A DNA stretch of 64,000 bases, from positions 1 to 64,000 of the forward strand of contig JAINUG010000216.1 of NCBI GenBank assembly GCA_029706075.1, given 5' to 3'. The translations under genes and the position numbers were made by a program. Within the stretch, counting starts at the first letter, position 1. The number at the start of each line of letters is the position of its first letter. This stretch comes from Aldrovandia affinis (lineage: Eukaryota; Chordata; Actinopteri; Notacanthiformes; Halosauridae). Below, piece by piece: positions 1 to 11,277 of this stretch. The notes beneath the pieces are model-generated. The model was not told where the DNA came from. It ran no database searches and saw nothing but the letters and a program-made list of their open reading frames with translations.

Positions 1-377
1 CAACCAAAAATGGCTTCTTGGTTTCACTTTACTTCCACAAAAGGTCACTGAAACTGATTGGTTATAAGATACTTGTCTTCTATCTGTATAATAGGATATA
101 AAAGCTGTCAATCAGTGATAATCAGGTTTCTTTGAAATGAAAAATGAAATGAAAACCACGAAGAGTTAGGGCAAAGACAAACCCTTTTTTTTTTTCTTGT
201 TCCGGTTTTTAGCCATGTTTAGTTTGACGAATCTTGAATGAGGACAATGGTGGGATGAGGACAAAATACAAAATTATTGCTATAATACTTATGACAATGT
301 ATATGTGTTTATACTGATTTTCACGTGAACAAGTTTGTATTTTACAATATATCAGTGTTTTCTTTTTTTTTCTTTTT

Positions 378-748
378 TTTCTTTCTGATTTTATCCCATT
401 TTCTCCCAATTTGGTAGCCAATTAGACCCGCTATTTTTACGTCAATCCCCCCCTAGTAATGTGAGTTCGCTGCCGTAGTCCTGTGACCGGTAGTGACGGC
501 GCGAAGTGACGCCTCTTACGAGACGGCACCCGCAGGCCGTCGACCGTAACCCGGTACTACAGGGCCACTATACGCAGCGAACATCACGTCGGCTCCCCTC
601 CCCCTCCCTGGGGCGGACAGCCCCCTCCCCCTCCGCCCCCTGGTGGCACTCCCGGCCAGAGCCGACACTTGGCGAGACAGGGAATTGAACCCCGGTCTCC
701 GTGGCCAGCGTCGGACGTTGTAACCACTGGACCATGCGGGAGGCCCCA
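378..748 (-). repeat. tRNA-derived SINE
   Basis: Read on the minus strand, the right end begins with a tRNA-like head: an A-box-like TGGTCCAGTGGTTA and a B-box-like GGGTTCAATTCC lie about 30 bases apart. A GC-rich body follows, then a tail resembling CCAAATTGGGAGAAAATGGG and a T/A-rich end. The spacing and motifs are those of an RNA polymerase III promoter, and the long non-tRNA body marks it as a SINE and not a tRNA gene. The same tail is seen in other SINE copies in this window. Confidence 0.75.
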
Positions 749-1215
749 ATATATCAGTGTTTTGACTACTTTCTCAGTATTTGGTGTATTACGAGTGAAA
801 TTGCATTCGGTTTTTTCTAACGAACAGGAGTTCGCGTTATTGAAAGTCAATGGGAAATGCATGTAAAACTCATCGTAACTTTGGTAATGTGTACGTAAAA
901 CTTGGTCTTATTTTAATCCTTAGAATATTTTGTATTTAGCTATGTCCAATATGACCGTGTATTATATATGATTTTATATGAAAACATGTCAACATTGTCA
1001 ACACGCCATAACCCAAAACGGCCGTTGGCCGTGGTGCAGCCTGTAAGTTTTGCCCATTTTAATTAAAATGTGTTAATATACTTAAAAACAACATATGGGG
1101 TTGGATTCGGGACAAAAATCCCCATCGTTTGATATATTATATGTAGGTATTGCGTGACATGTGGAGAAGTATATACTTATTAATATCCATATTTTTATGA
1201 TTTTATGACGGGGGG
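749..1215. other. AT-rich spacer, nothing recognised
   Basis: No exon-like reading frame, RNA gene or clear repeat was recognised in this stretch. Confidence 0.5.
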
Positions 1216-2335
1216 CATGGCAGAGTGGTTAAAGCGTTTTTTGGGCAACCAGAATAGAGTTACAATAGTCCAAACTTGACGAAACAAAGGCGTGAATCAA
1301 TTTTTCAGCATCTTGTTGTTTAATAAATTGTCGAACTTTTGCTATATTTTTAAGATGGAAAAATGATCTTTCGTCACCTTGTTGATAGGACAAGGTGTCT
1401 AGGACAACACCAAGACTTGTGACATCAGATTTGATCCAAGAAGTCAATTTCCCCAGAGAACTGGACAGCGTATTTCTACGCAAGTTATTAAAAACGACTT
1501 CCCTTTTGTCTTTTGGGCCAACTAATAAAACTTCCGTTTTGTCCTCATTAAGTTTTTAAAAGTTTTTGCTCATCCATTGTTCTACGGCAGACAGACATGC
1601 AGTCAAGGAGCACAAAGCAACTGAGTCATTTGGCTGCATTGCGATGTATAATTGCGTGTCGTCAGCGTAACTGTGAAAATCGACGTTATGATCTCTAATT
1701 ATGTGACCTAACGGTAACATGTACAATGAAAAAAGCAGAGGGCCAAGACAGCTTCCTTGTGCAACCCCAAAAGCCATGTCGTATATCTCTGATGTGTGAG
1801 CTCCGAGACTAACATAACATTTTCTTTCTGTGAGATAACGTTCGAAACCAATTTAGAGCACAATCAGTTTCCCAGTCGATTCAGTAGTATACCATGATCA
1901 AGAGTATCAAAGGCAGCGCTCAAGTCCAGCAGAACAAGAACCGAGACCCTTCCGACGTCAGCACTAAGTCTGAGATCATTGATTATTTTGACCAGTGCCG
2001 TCTCTGTACTGTGGCTGGACCTAAAGCCTGACTGGAATTTTTCCAAAATGTCATTTTCATTTAGAAACTAATTTAATTGGTTAAAGACTACTTTTTCGAG
2101 AACCTTACTTATAAACGGTAAATTAGAAATTAGTCTATAATTGCTTAGGACATTTGGATCCAGGTTTCACGACTGTGGTTTTGAAAGCATTTGGAAAGGT
2201 TCCGGTCTCAAGAGATGTATTGATTATTTTCCGAACTGGTTCAGCGAGACAGTTAAAAGTTTTTTTAATAAATTTTGTAGGGACAGGGTCAAGATTACAA
2301 GTTGATGACTTACTCTGTGTCATGATTTAAAGTTA
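1216..2335 (-). mobile_element. LINE fragment with broken reverse transcriptase (L2/Rex1-like, jockey superfamily)
   Basis: Four minus-strand reading-frame pieces appear in the order expected of a non-LTR reverse transcriptase. They are an N-terminal finger region (2135-2323), a [14 protein letters not shown] region with [13 protein letters not shown] (1864-2046), the catalytic box as SYADDTQLY with GSCLGPLLFSLY upstream (1556-1777), and a C-terminal SSLDYCNS thumb motif (1229-1483). The pieces lie in different frames and are interrupted by stops, so the element is dead. No endonuclease domain or 5' end is visible, so it is 5'-truncated. The clade is inferred from the YADDTQLY and LDYCNS style motifs. 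Confidence 0.85.
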
Positions 2336-2508
2336 ATTATGTTCCAAACAACTACTTCCTCTATGACCTTTCTTATCCTGTTTACCGGGCATGGGCCCCT
2401 GACAAGCGCACACTGCAAACCCCTGCCATCAGCATAGGCTGACAGGAAGACAAATGTCGTGCCATTGGAAAGCATTTAACAGACATGGCATTGTTTTTGT
2501 TATGCTAG

Positions 2509-2682
2509 GTGTAGAATGCAAAGTCCTTTCTGAACCTGAGAATGGATATGTGAACTGCTCTGCCTCATCTACCACTTGGACCTGTCAATTCAGCTGTTCT
2601 ACAGGATTTCTGTTACTGGGACCAAAGAAAGTCACTTGTAATACTGCAGGCATCTGGACAGGAAAGATCCCAATATGTGCAA
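2509..2682 (+). CDS. CCP (sushi) exon of upstream selectin-type gene
   Basis: The acceptor follows a T-rich tract and the donor is GCAA|GTAATG. The exon is 174 bases, phase 1 on both sides. Eight bases precede the first cysteine codon, exactly as in the downstream selectin CCP exons. It contains an N-C-S glycosylation sequon and a final WTGKIPIC-type end. Confidence 0.85.
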
Positions 2683-3361
2683 GTAATGATTACTCAAGAG
2701 TCTATTGAACACTCTATTCCAATAATCTATGCATTGCAATGTAGTCCATTCTCCTAGCTTAAAATGACAAAGTCTGTCATTAACTGAACAGTCACATTGA
2801 TAACAAATCGTGCCTTTCTTTCAAACGAATGTTCAAAATGACCTAATATATGAATTTATAGGAAAATCTGAAATGAAAGGTTTCCCAATTTTGAATGATT
2901 AAAAATCATAAAATTGTTTTTTCTTCCCTCAGGCCTTAGATATGTTGCAGCAGCTATTGCTGGGGCCAGCATCCTGTCAACTTCCTGTTTCATACTCTTC
3001 TGTTTGATGCATTGCAGAAAAAGTAAGTTTTATTCACCAAAAAAGAACAATTAAGTCCAAGATACTGGAAAGACATTATAATAATTATCCATCCATTATC
3101 ATTACTTATGCTATCATGGTATATGATTGGAAATCTGTATATGTTGATGTATGTATTGCATTATTTATGTTACACATTTCTCATTGTTTTATAGGAAAGA
3201 AGATTGTACAAACAAGGTGAGGGTCTGTACTATTCAATATTGCACCACCATGAATTCGTTTGTGTATTTTCAATGGGTTTTAACAGTCACTTTCATTATG
3301 TAGGATACCAGAGGAGGACATACCACAAACTGATGAAGAACCTGAAGTTGGAATGCTTTAA
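2509..3361 (+). CDS. 3' end of an upstream selectin-type adhesion receptor gene (last CCP, membrane and tail exons)
   Basis: Four exons with matching phases are visible: CCP (2509-2682), transmembrane (2933-3022), a mini-exon (3195-3216) and the terminal exon (3304-3361). The CCP has the usual four cysteines plus the W of a sushi domain and is followed by a membrane helix and a short, acidic cytoplasmic tail ending in EEPEVGML and TAA. Selectins are leukocyte and endothelial adhesion receptors built as lectin-EGF-CCPs-membrane-tail, with phase-1 CCP exons, and this gene end has the same plan. The lectin, EGF and any further CCP exons would lie left of the window; 1-2,500 holds only repeats. 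It could instead be an orphan 3' remnant, or another CCP membrane protein. The tail differs from that of the complete downstream gene, so it is not a simple recent copy. Confidence 0.75.
2933..3022 (+). CDS. Transmembrane exon of upstream selectin-type gene
   Basis: This 90-base exon (phase 1 to phase 1) encodes a hydrophobic helix, roughly YVAAAIAGASILSTSCFILF, followed by CLMHCRK, a basic stop-transfer end. The acceptor is CCCTCAG and the donor AAAA|GTAAGT. Confidence 0.85.
3195..3361 (+). CDS. Cytoplasmic tail exons (3195-3216 and 3304-3361) of upstream selectin-type gene
   Basis: A 22-base exon (ATAG acceptor, CAAG|GTGAGG donor) joins in phase 2 to a terminal exon that opens after ATTATGTAG. 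The joined tail begins RKKIVQTRIPEED and ends with stop TAA at 3359-3361. The tiny exon followed by a short terminal exon mirrors the tail exons of the downstream gene at 23,322-24,048. Confidence 0.7.
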
Positions 3362-3596
3362 CCAGACAAATGTGTCAGGTTTCTTATAATTGCTTTTCCA
3401 TTGTTTTTACAAATTGTTGTTTGGCTGTCCATCTGGTACAGGCCTGATGCAACATCAGTTTGTATTTATTCTTTTTGTTAAGGCATTTATACCTACATAC
3501 ACTTTTCACCACTTCCTGCCATTGGCTCCCTTACATCATTCACTTTGTCATGTCCCCCGAATGATTGTTCTTGCTTACATGCGTGTTTATTCTTCT
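3362..3596 (+). other. Probable 3' UTR and spacer of upstream selectin-type gene
   Basis: Non-coding sequence after the stop codon. No canonical AATAAA is seen in this interval. No other feature was recognised. Confidence 0.35.
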
Positions 3597-3765
3597 ACAC
3601 TTGATTTAATATTTCAGTCGCACTGCTGAAATATTTCAGAATCGTGAGGTCATTTACCATTGAATGTCTGGATATCTGCCAAAATAAAGGAGACACTTGA
3701 GTAAATGGGTTCTGGTAGCTCTGTTGTGGTGTGGGGTGCAGTTCCACGTTCCAATAGGCCAATGG
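3597..3765 (+). mobile_element. Tc1-like transposon scraps
   Basis: The stretch GCCAAAATAAAGGAGACACTT near 3678 is typical of fish Tc1-like elements. Bases about 3700-3735 match, on the opposite strand, the Tc1-like element at 52.9-53.6 kb (shared TGTGGTGTGGGGTGCA). Only fragments remain; no terminal repeats were defined. Confidence 0.5.
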
Positions 3766-4440
3766 ACACTTTATTATCTTTATACAAAGAAAATAAAACA
3801 AAACACGAAAATACAGCCTTTAAATCAAAACTATGCAATGGAGGGAAACAGCAACCAAAAACCTGCACTTCTGCCTCCATGCCCCAAAAAACTCCCTTCA
3901 GGCATGGCAGGCTGTGCTTTTATAATAGCCTAATGAAGGCAATGGCTCACAGCTGAGTTGATTGCTCATTAGTCTCAGGTAAGCCTGCCTGTCAGTAAGG
4001 CCGCTGCTGCTTCAGGTCCTGTAGTACTCTCCAGGCTGCGGGAGGGAACAGGAGCATTTGACAGCAGCTAAAAGGGAGGCGTAGCCCTCTCTACTCCTCC
4101 CTCCACCTCTCCCAGTGTCACAATATGTATATAGTACTGTCACACGCCACGTGACAAACCCTGGATGGGAACAGAGCAGTCCAGACACAGAGTGGAGTTT
4201 GTCGGTCTACGGACCGGATTTATTTTTTCCTGTCTCTCCCCCCAGACATGGGGAAGAGACAGTGGGAGTAGCAGGTTAACATATAACAAACACAAACACA
4301 GACACAAAATCTTCACCCTACTCGCCGCGAAGCTTTCGGGTAAAAACAACGAACTAAAATAACAAACTAAAATAATCCAAACTTACGGGACACCGCGCCT
4401 CTTCCTCCGGAGTTCCCCTGGAACCTCCCCAGGCACACAC
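3766..4440 (-). repeat. Possible LTR-type repeat remnants
   Basis: On the minus strand a block beginning TGTGACACTGGG near 4122 runs to a polyadenylation-like region near 3770-3800, which fits a solo LTR. A second, similarly organised block follows at about 4150-4440. No reverse transcriptase, primer-binding site or clear paired LTR was found, so the class is uncertain. Confidence 0.3.
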
Positions 4441-5000
4441 ATATCCAGTGACCTTTCAAGTGCTTCCCACCCATGCATACTGAGACACTTGAACTTTACA
4501 GTCCGAGTTGTCTTACCCATTCATACTGAGACACTCAAACTTTACAGTCCGAGTTCTCTTACCCATTCATACAGAGACACTCGCCACTCCCCACAGTGAG
4601 AGTTCTGGCACCCAGCCCCAAGACACTCTCCACTCTTCCAGTGAGAGTTCTTGGGCTGTTGCCCAGAAACACTCTTCACTGCCGGGTGCGAGCTTTCTTT
4701 CAATAAAACCAAGGGTGAGAGGCGGACCCTCTTTCAGGGCACCCTCTCGCTCTCCTCCACAATCACACCGAGGGAGAGAGGCGGACACTCTTAGTGCACC
4801 CCCTCTCCCTCTTCCCCACACACAGGAAGCACTCTACTCAGTCATTTTTGACAAACCCACACTCCACAACACTCCACAACACTCCAAAACACTCCACAAC
4901 ATAGCCACCGTTAGGTCACTCCACTCCACAGCACGTCCACGCGCACGCACCCGCACCCGCACCCGCACCCGCACCCGCACCCGCACCCACACCCGCACCC
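4441..5000. repeat. Degenerate minisatellites, including a CCCGCA-type hexamer run
   Basis: Bases about 4460-4640 are a degenerate repeat of about 60 bases built on CATACTGAGACACT and TTTACAGTCCGAGTT. Bases about 4858-4905 repeat ACTCCACAAC. Bases about 4940-5000 are nearly pure CCCGCA/CCGCAC hexamers. A long open frame across the region is a by-product of this composition. Confidence 0.75.
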
Positions 5001-5740
5001 ACTTTCATACACACGCAAGACAAAGACTAACTGATTCCCCACTTGCCCCACCTGCTCTTAAATAGGCTTAGTTTCTGCCTGGCTCAGGTGGGACTCGTGA
5101 GGCAATCACAATCACTCACTCGCATTCTCACACAGACACCCAATCAGCCAATTGACTTCCATATCAATGAACTGATTGACACCAATTAAATAATAATTAA
5201 ACCAATTATGGCCTTTGGAGCAACCCTCTGGCCGACAGTTCACTCTCACCCCCTGTGAGAGTGCCAAACCTGCCCCCGGAAAGTCTCCCTGCTCCAAAGG
5301 CCTCCACCACATGTAACACAGGTAACCATGCCACTCCCACGTGGCCGAGACCGACGTCCTCCACAAGTTCATTTCCCAAAGACCAAGTGTAGGGGGGTTA
5401 GTTCACAAGCTCACCTCACCCACTACCAATGTGTAGCACTTCACCTGGGTGATGCTTCGCAGCCATTTTGCACCATACAACTCACCACACATCAGCTGAG
5501 GTGGATGGACAGCTAATTAGATAGCCAGGACAACCGGGAGCCAGTTACTCTTTGCGATATGTGCAACAGAATCTTTAATGACCGCAGTGAGGGTCCTCAG
5601 TTTAACATTTCACCTGAAAGATGGCATCTCCTGCAGTACAGTCATAGTGTCCCCTTCACTGCTCTGGGGCATTGGCTTTCTGCTTGGTCTGGAGGGAAGG
5701 TTGCCCTCTACTGGCTGAACAACCCCACTTGGAGGTCTTA
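5001..5740. repeat. Unclassified repeat-like, non-coding DNA
   Basis: No exon is supported. Bases about 5510-5720 read like a dispersed fish repeat but could not be assigned to a family. No transposase or reverse transcriptase motif was found. Confidence 0.3.
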
Positions 5741-6830
5741 CCCTACGGTCTAACAGCGGGCGATTCGGCAACTAGTTGCCGGAAATGCATTGATTCTCTA
5801 TGAGAGTGAGCGACTTCCGGTGCCTGACCCATTGCCCGATTTGTGGGCGTTTCGGTGTCCCAGAAAAGTTGAAAATTCTGAACTTTCGGGCAATGTTGCC
5901 CGGGAAGAGCCAATCAAATTCATGTCTTGCTCTTTTTACCTTCCACGCGGAAACCAACACAACACCGAAATTTTGTTCCTAGTTCTGACACTTCAACATG
6001 AGTGAGGAGAAACTGTTAACAGCGGTCTGCAGTACCCATACTTTATTTAATCCTAAAAGCATAAATATTTATAGCTAGCTAAACTTATATGGCCTACATA
6101 CATCTTATTTAATGTTTGTGTTGGTTAAAAGGCTATTTTTATCGCATGGGTACGTTTGAAAACGCACTGGAGAGAAATTTGAGCTGTTTCCAGCGCAAGT
6201 ATATGGCCGTAATTGCAAAAAGCCTTCTGAGTTTGAGTTTGCGGTTCATAATTGAAGGAAACAGTACTGCTAGCCAACTAATATTTATAATAAAGATTCT
6301 CAAAATCTATGATGAACTATTCGTTTACCATGCAAAAATTGTGTTCCTAGTTCCGACACTTCAACATGAATGAGGAGAAACTTAACAGCGGTCTGCAGTA
6401 CCCCATACTTTATTTAATCCTAAAAGCATAAATATTTATAGCTAGCTAAACTTATATGGCCTACATACATCTTATTTAATGTTTGTGTAGGTTAAAAGGC
6501 TATTTTTTTTTATCGCATGGGTACGTTTGGAAAACGCACCGGAGAGAAATTGCGAGCTGTTTCCAGCGCAAGTATATGGCCGTAATTGCAAAAGGCCTTC
6601 TGAGTTTGAGTTTGCGGTTCATAATTGAAGGAAACAATACTGCTAGCCAACTAATATTTACAATAAAGATTCTCAAAATCTATGATGAACTATTCGTTTA
6701 CCATGCCAAAAAATTGTAAGCACGTCGGAAGCATTTTTGAGGAAGCCAGTCAAGCGTGGTGAATGCCCACTGGGCGATTTATTCGCCTAGTATCGGCCCC
6801 TGTTAGAATGCGGGGTTAGAATTCAGCGGG
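5741..6830. repeat. Repeat block containing a 368-base tandem duplication
   Basis: Bases 5975-6342 and 6343-6717 are two head-to-tail copies of the same sequence, both starting GTTCCTAGTT and ending near ATTGT, at better than 90% identity by eye. The left flank (ACCCTACGGTCTAACAG near 5740-5757) resembles the inverse of the right flank (CTGTTAGAATGCGG near 6805), which suggests a terminal-repeat-bounded non-autonomous element. No protein is encoded. Confidence 0.6.
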
Positions 6831-7194
6831 AATGTGACTGGACACAGCAATATGATATAATTCAGGATGCACAACTAGGTCCTTCCCATTTTAGGAGTTA
6901 CATAAGTGCTTATCTCAGATCAGAGAAGGTATATTTCAGATGTGCTTAAACCTCCATGGAGTGAACCATCACTATTGGAGATGGTAAGACTATAAGAGAC
7001 TATAAGGAAACTATAAGGACACCCTAGTGACAATCCCATCACATACTCCACACCAATGCACACCCCTCCTATTTGCATAAACTGGCTCTGTCATATTGGA
7101 TTTGCCACAAATTGTAATAATTGCTATATTAGTAAAAAAACAACATGTGAATTGGATCATTAACTGCCGATCCAATTCACACAAACCTTGGAAC
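6831..7194. other. Spacer, nothing recognised
   Basis: AT-rich sequence without exon, RNA or repeat signatures that could be named. Confidence 0.4.
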
Positions 7195-7450
7195 GCATCA
7201 TCTATTAAGAACATAAGAATACATAATGACGAGAATGGGCCATTCAGCCCATCTAGGCGCATCATGTCCTAATCTAAAGAATATCTAGTACTTCATCTAG
7301 CCTAGACTTGAATAGCCCAAGTGCTCTTGCCTCTAGTACCCAACCTGGCAAGCTGTTCCAGGCATTGACATCTCTCTGTGTAAAGAAAAACATCCTAATA
7401 TATGTGCAGAATTTGCCTTTAACTAATTTATGCTGACCTCACTTATCTTA
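7195..7450 (-). mobile_element. 3' end of a CR1-like LINE
   Basis: The minus strand matches the last part of the CR1-like element at 33.2-34.2 kb. It has the reverse transcriptase C-terminal region ([15 protein letters not shown]) and the 3' untranslated tail around GGACATGATG and GGGCTGAATGGCCC. It is strongly 5'-truncated. Confidence 0.75.
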
Positions 7451-9440
7451 AAAAATCTATTGACTCCTCGACGTTAAACTACTTCAATATGTTAAACTAC
7501 AATATGCAAATGAGTAAATCACATTCACCCAATAACTTTAAAAACTGGTGTAAAGACAGACTTTACAATGCGAGGGGCTCAAAGCATTCTTTGACCCCAC
7601 TTCAGACCCCACTACCTCCCTCATTAATCTGGAGGAAAATCTGTATCATTCATTTGTTTCTGGTCCCAATAACTCATACGCCCCTGAATGTTTGCAGGTC
7701 ATTTAATTGTGCCATAGCACAAATGTGACACCATCACCATGTTACCACCAACACCAACATTGTTGGTGACAATTTTATTGATAGTTGAACTCACCAAACT
7801 GTATTTGTGCCAAAAATGTTTTAGTTTTTTTTATTCTTTAAATTATTATAATTTAAAAAATTAGGGACACATGCTGAATCCAGACCTATGTGTCATTCCC
7901 CTATACGGTTGAATAGTTTGTGAGGCATATACTTTGGGAAGATATCTGAGACACATATGGTATCTCACAATGCTGTCTACCTCCGGGGCCCTTAGACCCC
8001 ACTGCTGATGTAGTGACTTCCCAGATACAGCCAGAAACATGAACATTTTAAATCTGCAAACAGAAACATATCATAATTCCCCAGGAAGAATGTCAAGGCT
8101 TTTTATTTGCAATATGAGATTGGCTATGATTGAGTTGCGCCCATGATCAAATGACTTTATGGGATGCCAGTTACCAGTTACGTTCAAAGCATGCAAATTT
8201 ATGTCTAAATAACAAGCCATGGATTAGTAAAGACCTAAATCATTGCCTGAATCAAAGGAAAACAACTTTCGTTCAGGGAGATGAACAACACATTAATGCC
8301 CTCGAGAAATAACTGAAATATGAAATAAAAATGGCCAAATTTAATTACAAGCAGAGTTGAGGACACATTTATTGAGGAGAATTGAAAGAGAGGCTTGTAA
8401 GGGACTGAAAGCACGATGGGCGGATTACAAAACAACAAACAATTTAATGTTCAGAGCTGATTAATTTTCCAAATGATTTGAGCACATTTTATGCAAGATT
8501 TAACACAAATGCTTTCCACAGTGAGTAAAGGCGATTATGTATACTAACATTTAGTTCCATCTGCAAAACAGTGGAGGGAAGAAAAATTGGCCTGGATTCT
8601 GTGAAAATTTATCTTTAACTCTGATTCATAATTAAATGCAAGTGTTCATTGTTTTTTCTTCAGAAACACATCTTGACAAGTTACTTTAAGTGATTTAAAA
8701 CATACAAAATAACCCTGGTATTTAATTGTGGGTCAATGTAATGGACAAATGATTGAATTCAGTCCAGAGATTACATTCTCAGCTCAACCCTTGCCAGGCC
8801 TCTCAATTTATTGCCTAGTATTGCCCCCTGTTAGACCGTAGGGTAACATCCAAGTACCAACGAAGCGCACAACTGCTTAGATTCACTCATCAGGGACTCC
8901 AGATGAAAACTAGCCTCTTGGCTAAGATTATTGTTTTTAACATTCAGTGTCTATTAATGTGCATTGTCCCTCACAAATAAACTAATAAAAAAATAAAAAT
9001 CAGGCAGGAGAAAGGTGTATGGTATGGTATGCCAGCTGGTATGGCTTATTTTAACACATCGTATCTTTTAACCCAAACTCTATAGCTTCTTATTTATTTG
9101 AGTTTGATGATACTATTTTTATGTTTAAATATACCAAAATAAGCCAAAAATTTTTTGCCCTTCAATGTCTTGTACATTACAGTAATTCTATTAACTTTGA
9201 GCATGTTTTATAATAATATTTTCCTTCTGAAGGCATTGTTCATAGCCCCTGTTTAAATGTAAAAAAAACAATTTTGTATAATAATTGTTCATTGTATACT
9301 TTAACAAATAGTTTTTAGTTCATTTTTTATTTTTTATTTTATTAGATGTATCATATGCATTGTAGGTCATCAGTTAAATGATAGCGACAGTAGTGGCAGT
9401 AGTAGTAGAAGTAGTAGCAATAGTAATAGTATGATGGACA
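7451..9440. other. Spacer with short repeat scraps
   Basis: No exon was found. A short stretch at 8804-8836 (TATTGCCCCCTGTTAGACCG...) is an inverted match to 5740-5760. A run of AGT/AAT trinucleotides lies at about 9385-9432. The rest is AT-rich and unassigned. Confidence 0.4.
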
Positions 9441-9840
9441 CATTCTTACATTACATTACATTACATTTTAAGCATTTAGCAGACGCTCTTATCCAGAGCA
9501 ACTTACAAGATGTGCATTAATACATGGTAGGAACAATCATAGTTTGCGCACGAGATCAGTGCAGGAATACAGCAATAGATATCATTGCAGGCATCTGCGT
9601 ACCATACCTGTAACACCGGGAAGGAAAAGGTTAGTGAATTTTTTTTTTTTTTTATTTTTGGGGGGAGTATAGTGTTGAACAAGTAAACAGCGGTGAAGAC
9701 AATTGAGCTAGATGGACAGAGTTCAGTGGTAGTGGAGTCTGAAGAGGTGGGTTTTGAGTCTCTTGCGGAAGATCGTAAGTGATTCCGCGGTCCTGGCCGA
9801 TATGGCGGCTGCAGAACCGGTTGTGGTGTTAAGATACCAG
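9441..9840. repeat. Dispersed fish repeat (CATTTAGCAGACGCTCTTATCC-type)
   Basis: An ACATT run is followed by the motif TTTAGCAGACGCTCTTATCC, widespread in fish interspersed repeats. Later segments such as GAGGTGGGTTTTGAGTCTC recur in the same kind of element. The family could not be named from sequence alone, and no protein is encoded. Confidence 0.6.
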
Positions 9841-10560
9841 TCAAAGGTATCTTATTCTGTACATTCTAAAAAGTATTTTGTTGATTAATGTCTCAAATCA
9901 TTGCTTTTTAGTAGCAAAACTTGAATGCAATTGTTTGAGTTTCTGGGCGTATAGGTGGAGATAAACATTGTGGTGCATGTGAGCAAGGAAAGGGGTATTA
10001 GGGTTTCAAAAACCACATTCTGCATTCTTCCATGAAATCATGATAGGAAATCATGATGAAACCACATTACACAGATGCGCAAGCTGTACACTGACATTTT
10101 AAAGGTATTGATTGTGGAGTATTTTCGGTATCTCTGTAACAAAAATAACAAAAAAACAAAAAAAACAACTGTAACAAAATAGTTACTGTACAATGGAGGT
10201 ATTGCTATTTTGAAAATAATTGCATTTATTTTTTGAAAACTCAATATACTGCTTTATCATACATACGTCTATGAAATGTTTTAATAATGCCTTGTATCAA
10301 AATGTTCAGTGCACAACATTCTTATTAATGGCAGGTGTTTCTGTGTGTGATGAAGTATGAGGAGTGACTTCGACTTTCGAGATGTGTATTTGTTGTGCAT
10401 AATTAATATGCCTGTATTATTACACTCTAATATTTATCATTGCTCTTGTCTTCTGTAGGTGAATAAAAAACATTCGTTTTTTACAGTGTGGATGACTTCT
10501 TGTCTTTTTCGTGAGTTTTTAAACTTTTACTAAATCTGCATAATCAGAGTAACATAATCT
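9841..10560. other. AT-rich upstream region of the selectin gene
   Basis: Non-coding sequence between the dispersed repeat and the putative first exon. No repeat or exon was recognised. Confidence 0.35.
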
Positions 10561-10638
10561 TTGATTATATTTTGACTTTCAACAGGTAACGTAAACTGTT
10601 TTTTGTGAAAAAAATCAGAACACTATTCCAGGCTGTGA

Positions 10639-10799
10639 CATAAAAGAAACATTGAAACTGACTGTTGGAAATACTGTTGGTCTGTTTTTATACATGCGTG
10701 TGACATTGCAAAACTCTCTAAATGTGAGGAAGTGCATGCAACTTTCATTACCTAATCTTAATCTGAAAGAGTTGTCGATGCATGACAATCAATGAAAAG
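10639..10799 (+). promoter_or_regulatory. Putative promoter and first exon of the selectin gene
   Basis: A TATA-like CATAAAAG lies at 10639-10646. About 150 bases downstream is a good splice donor, GAAAAG|GTAAGA, after 10799. Two ATGs precede it: 10778 opens a four-codon upstream frame, while 10782 (ATG ACA ATC AAT GAA AAG) would join in frame to the signal-peptide exon at 11202. The main start could therefore be either 10782 or the ATG that opens the next exon. The transcription start is inferred, not observed. Confidence 0.35.
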
Positions 10800-11201
10800 G
10801 TAAGACCATTTCTTTCCTAAATAGCAATGTCATTATCATCATTATAAACTATATGCAATATTCTGTACGTTTTAATGATAAAAATGTAATATAAATACAT
10901 GTTATGATATTTTATCACATTTAAAAAAACATGTTCTGTATTGTAGCATTGTGTCATTCTCATTAAATGAAGATATATATATATATTTTCACCACCAATA
11001 TTAGAATATGTTCTAATAGAATATTAAAACCATTACAACTATTGTGCATACATGGTGTTAATAAGACTTTTAATGGTATACAACATCACTAAATGAAAAT
11101 TCCATGTATCTTTACATTTATAGAAGTTAGTGTTAGAAATATATTGTAAATGAGATTCATGTGCAATACTTTATTTATGTTTATACTTTTATGCTTATCA
11201 G

Positions 11202-11277
11202 ATGCTGCTCTGGGCATACTGCCTTTGTAAAAAATGCCATCTCGGACTGCTTATTGCCTTGTTTTCCCTTGGCTATG
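11202..11277 (+). CDS. selp: Signal peptide exon of P-selectin-like gene
   Basis: After acceptor TTATCAG the exon opens with ATG and encodes a start followed by the hydrophobic core LGLLIALFSLGY. It ends in phase 1 at CTATG|GTAAGA. This joins to the lectin exon as G|CT (Ala), giving a plausible signal-peptidase site just before the mature lectin domain. Confidence 0.8.

Noticed and set aside
378..748. tRNA gene on the minus strand
   Set aside because: The A and B boxes belong to a SINE head. The cloverleaf is not completed and a long non-tRNA body follows.
1217..1240. tRNA-Ser/Leu-like GGCAGAGTGGTTAAAGCG
   Set aside because: Only the 5' part of a tRNA is present. No B box, acceptor stem or anticodon arm follows; LINE sequence begins instead.
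4508..5065. 185-codon open frame on the + strand
   Set aside because: It runs through minisatellite and CCCGCA hexamer repeats, giving a Thr/Arg-rich low-complexity product. No exon flanks or domain.
9503..9844. 113-codon minus-strand frame
   Set aside because: Lies in a dispersed repeat with a poly-A/T run. No domain or splice flanks.
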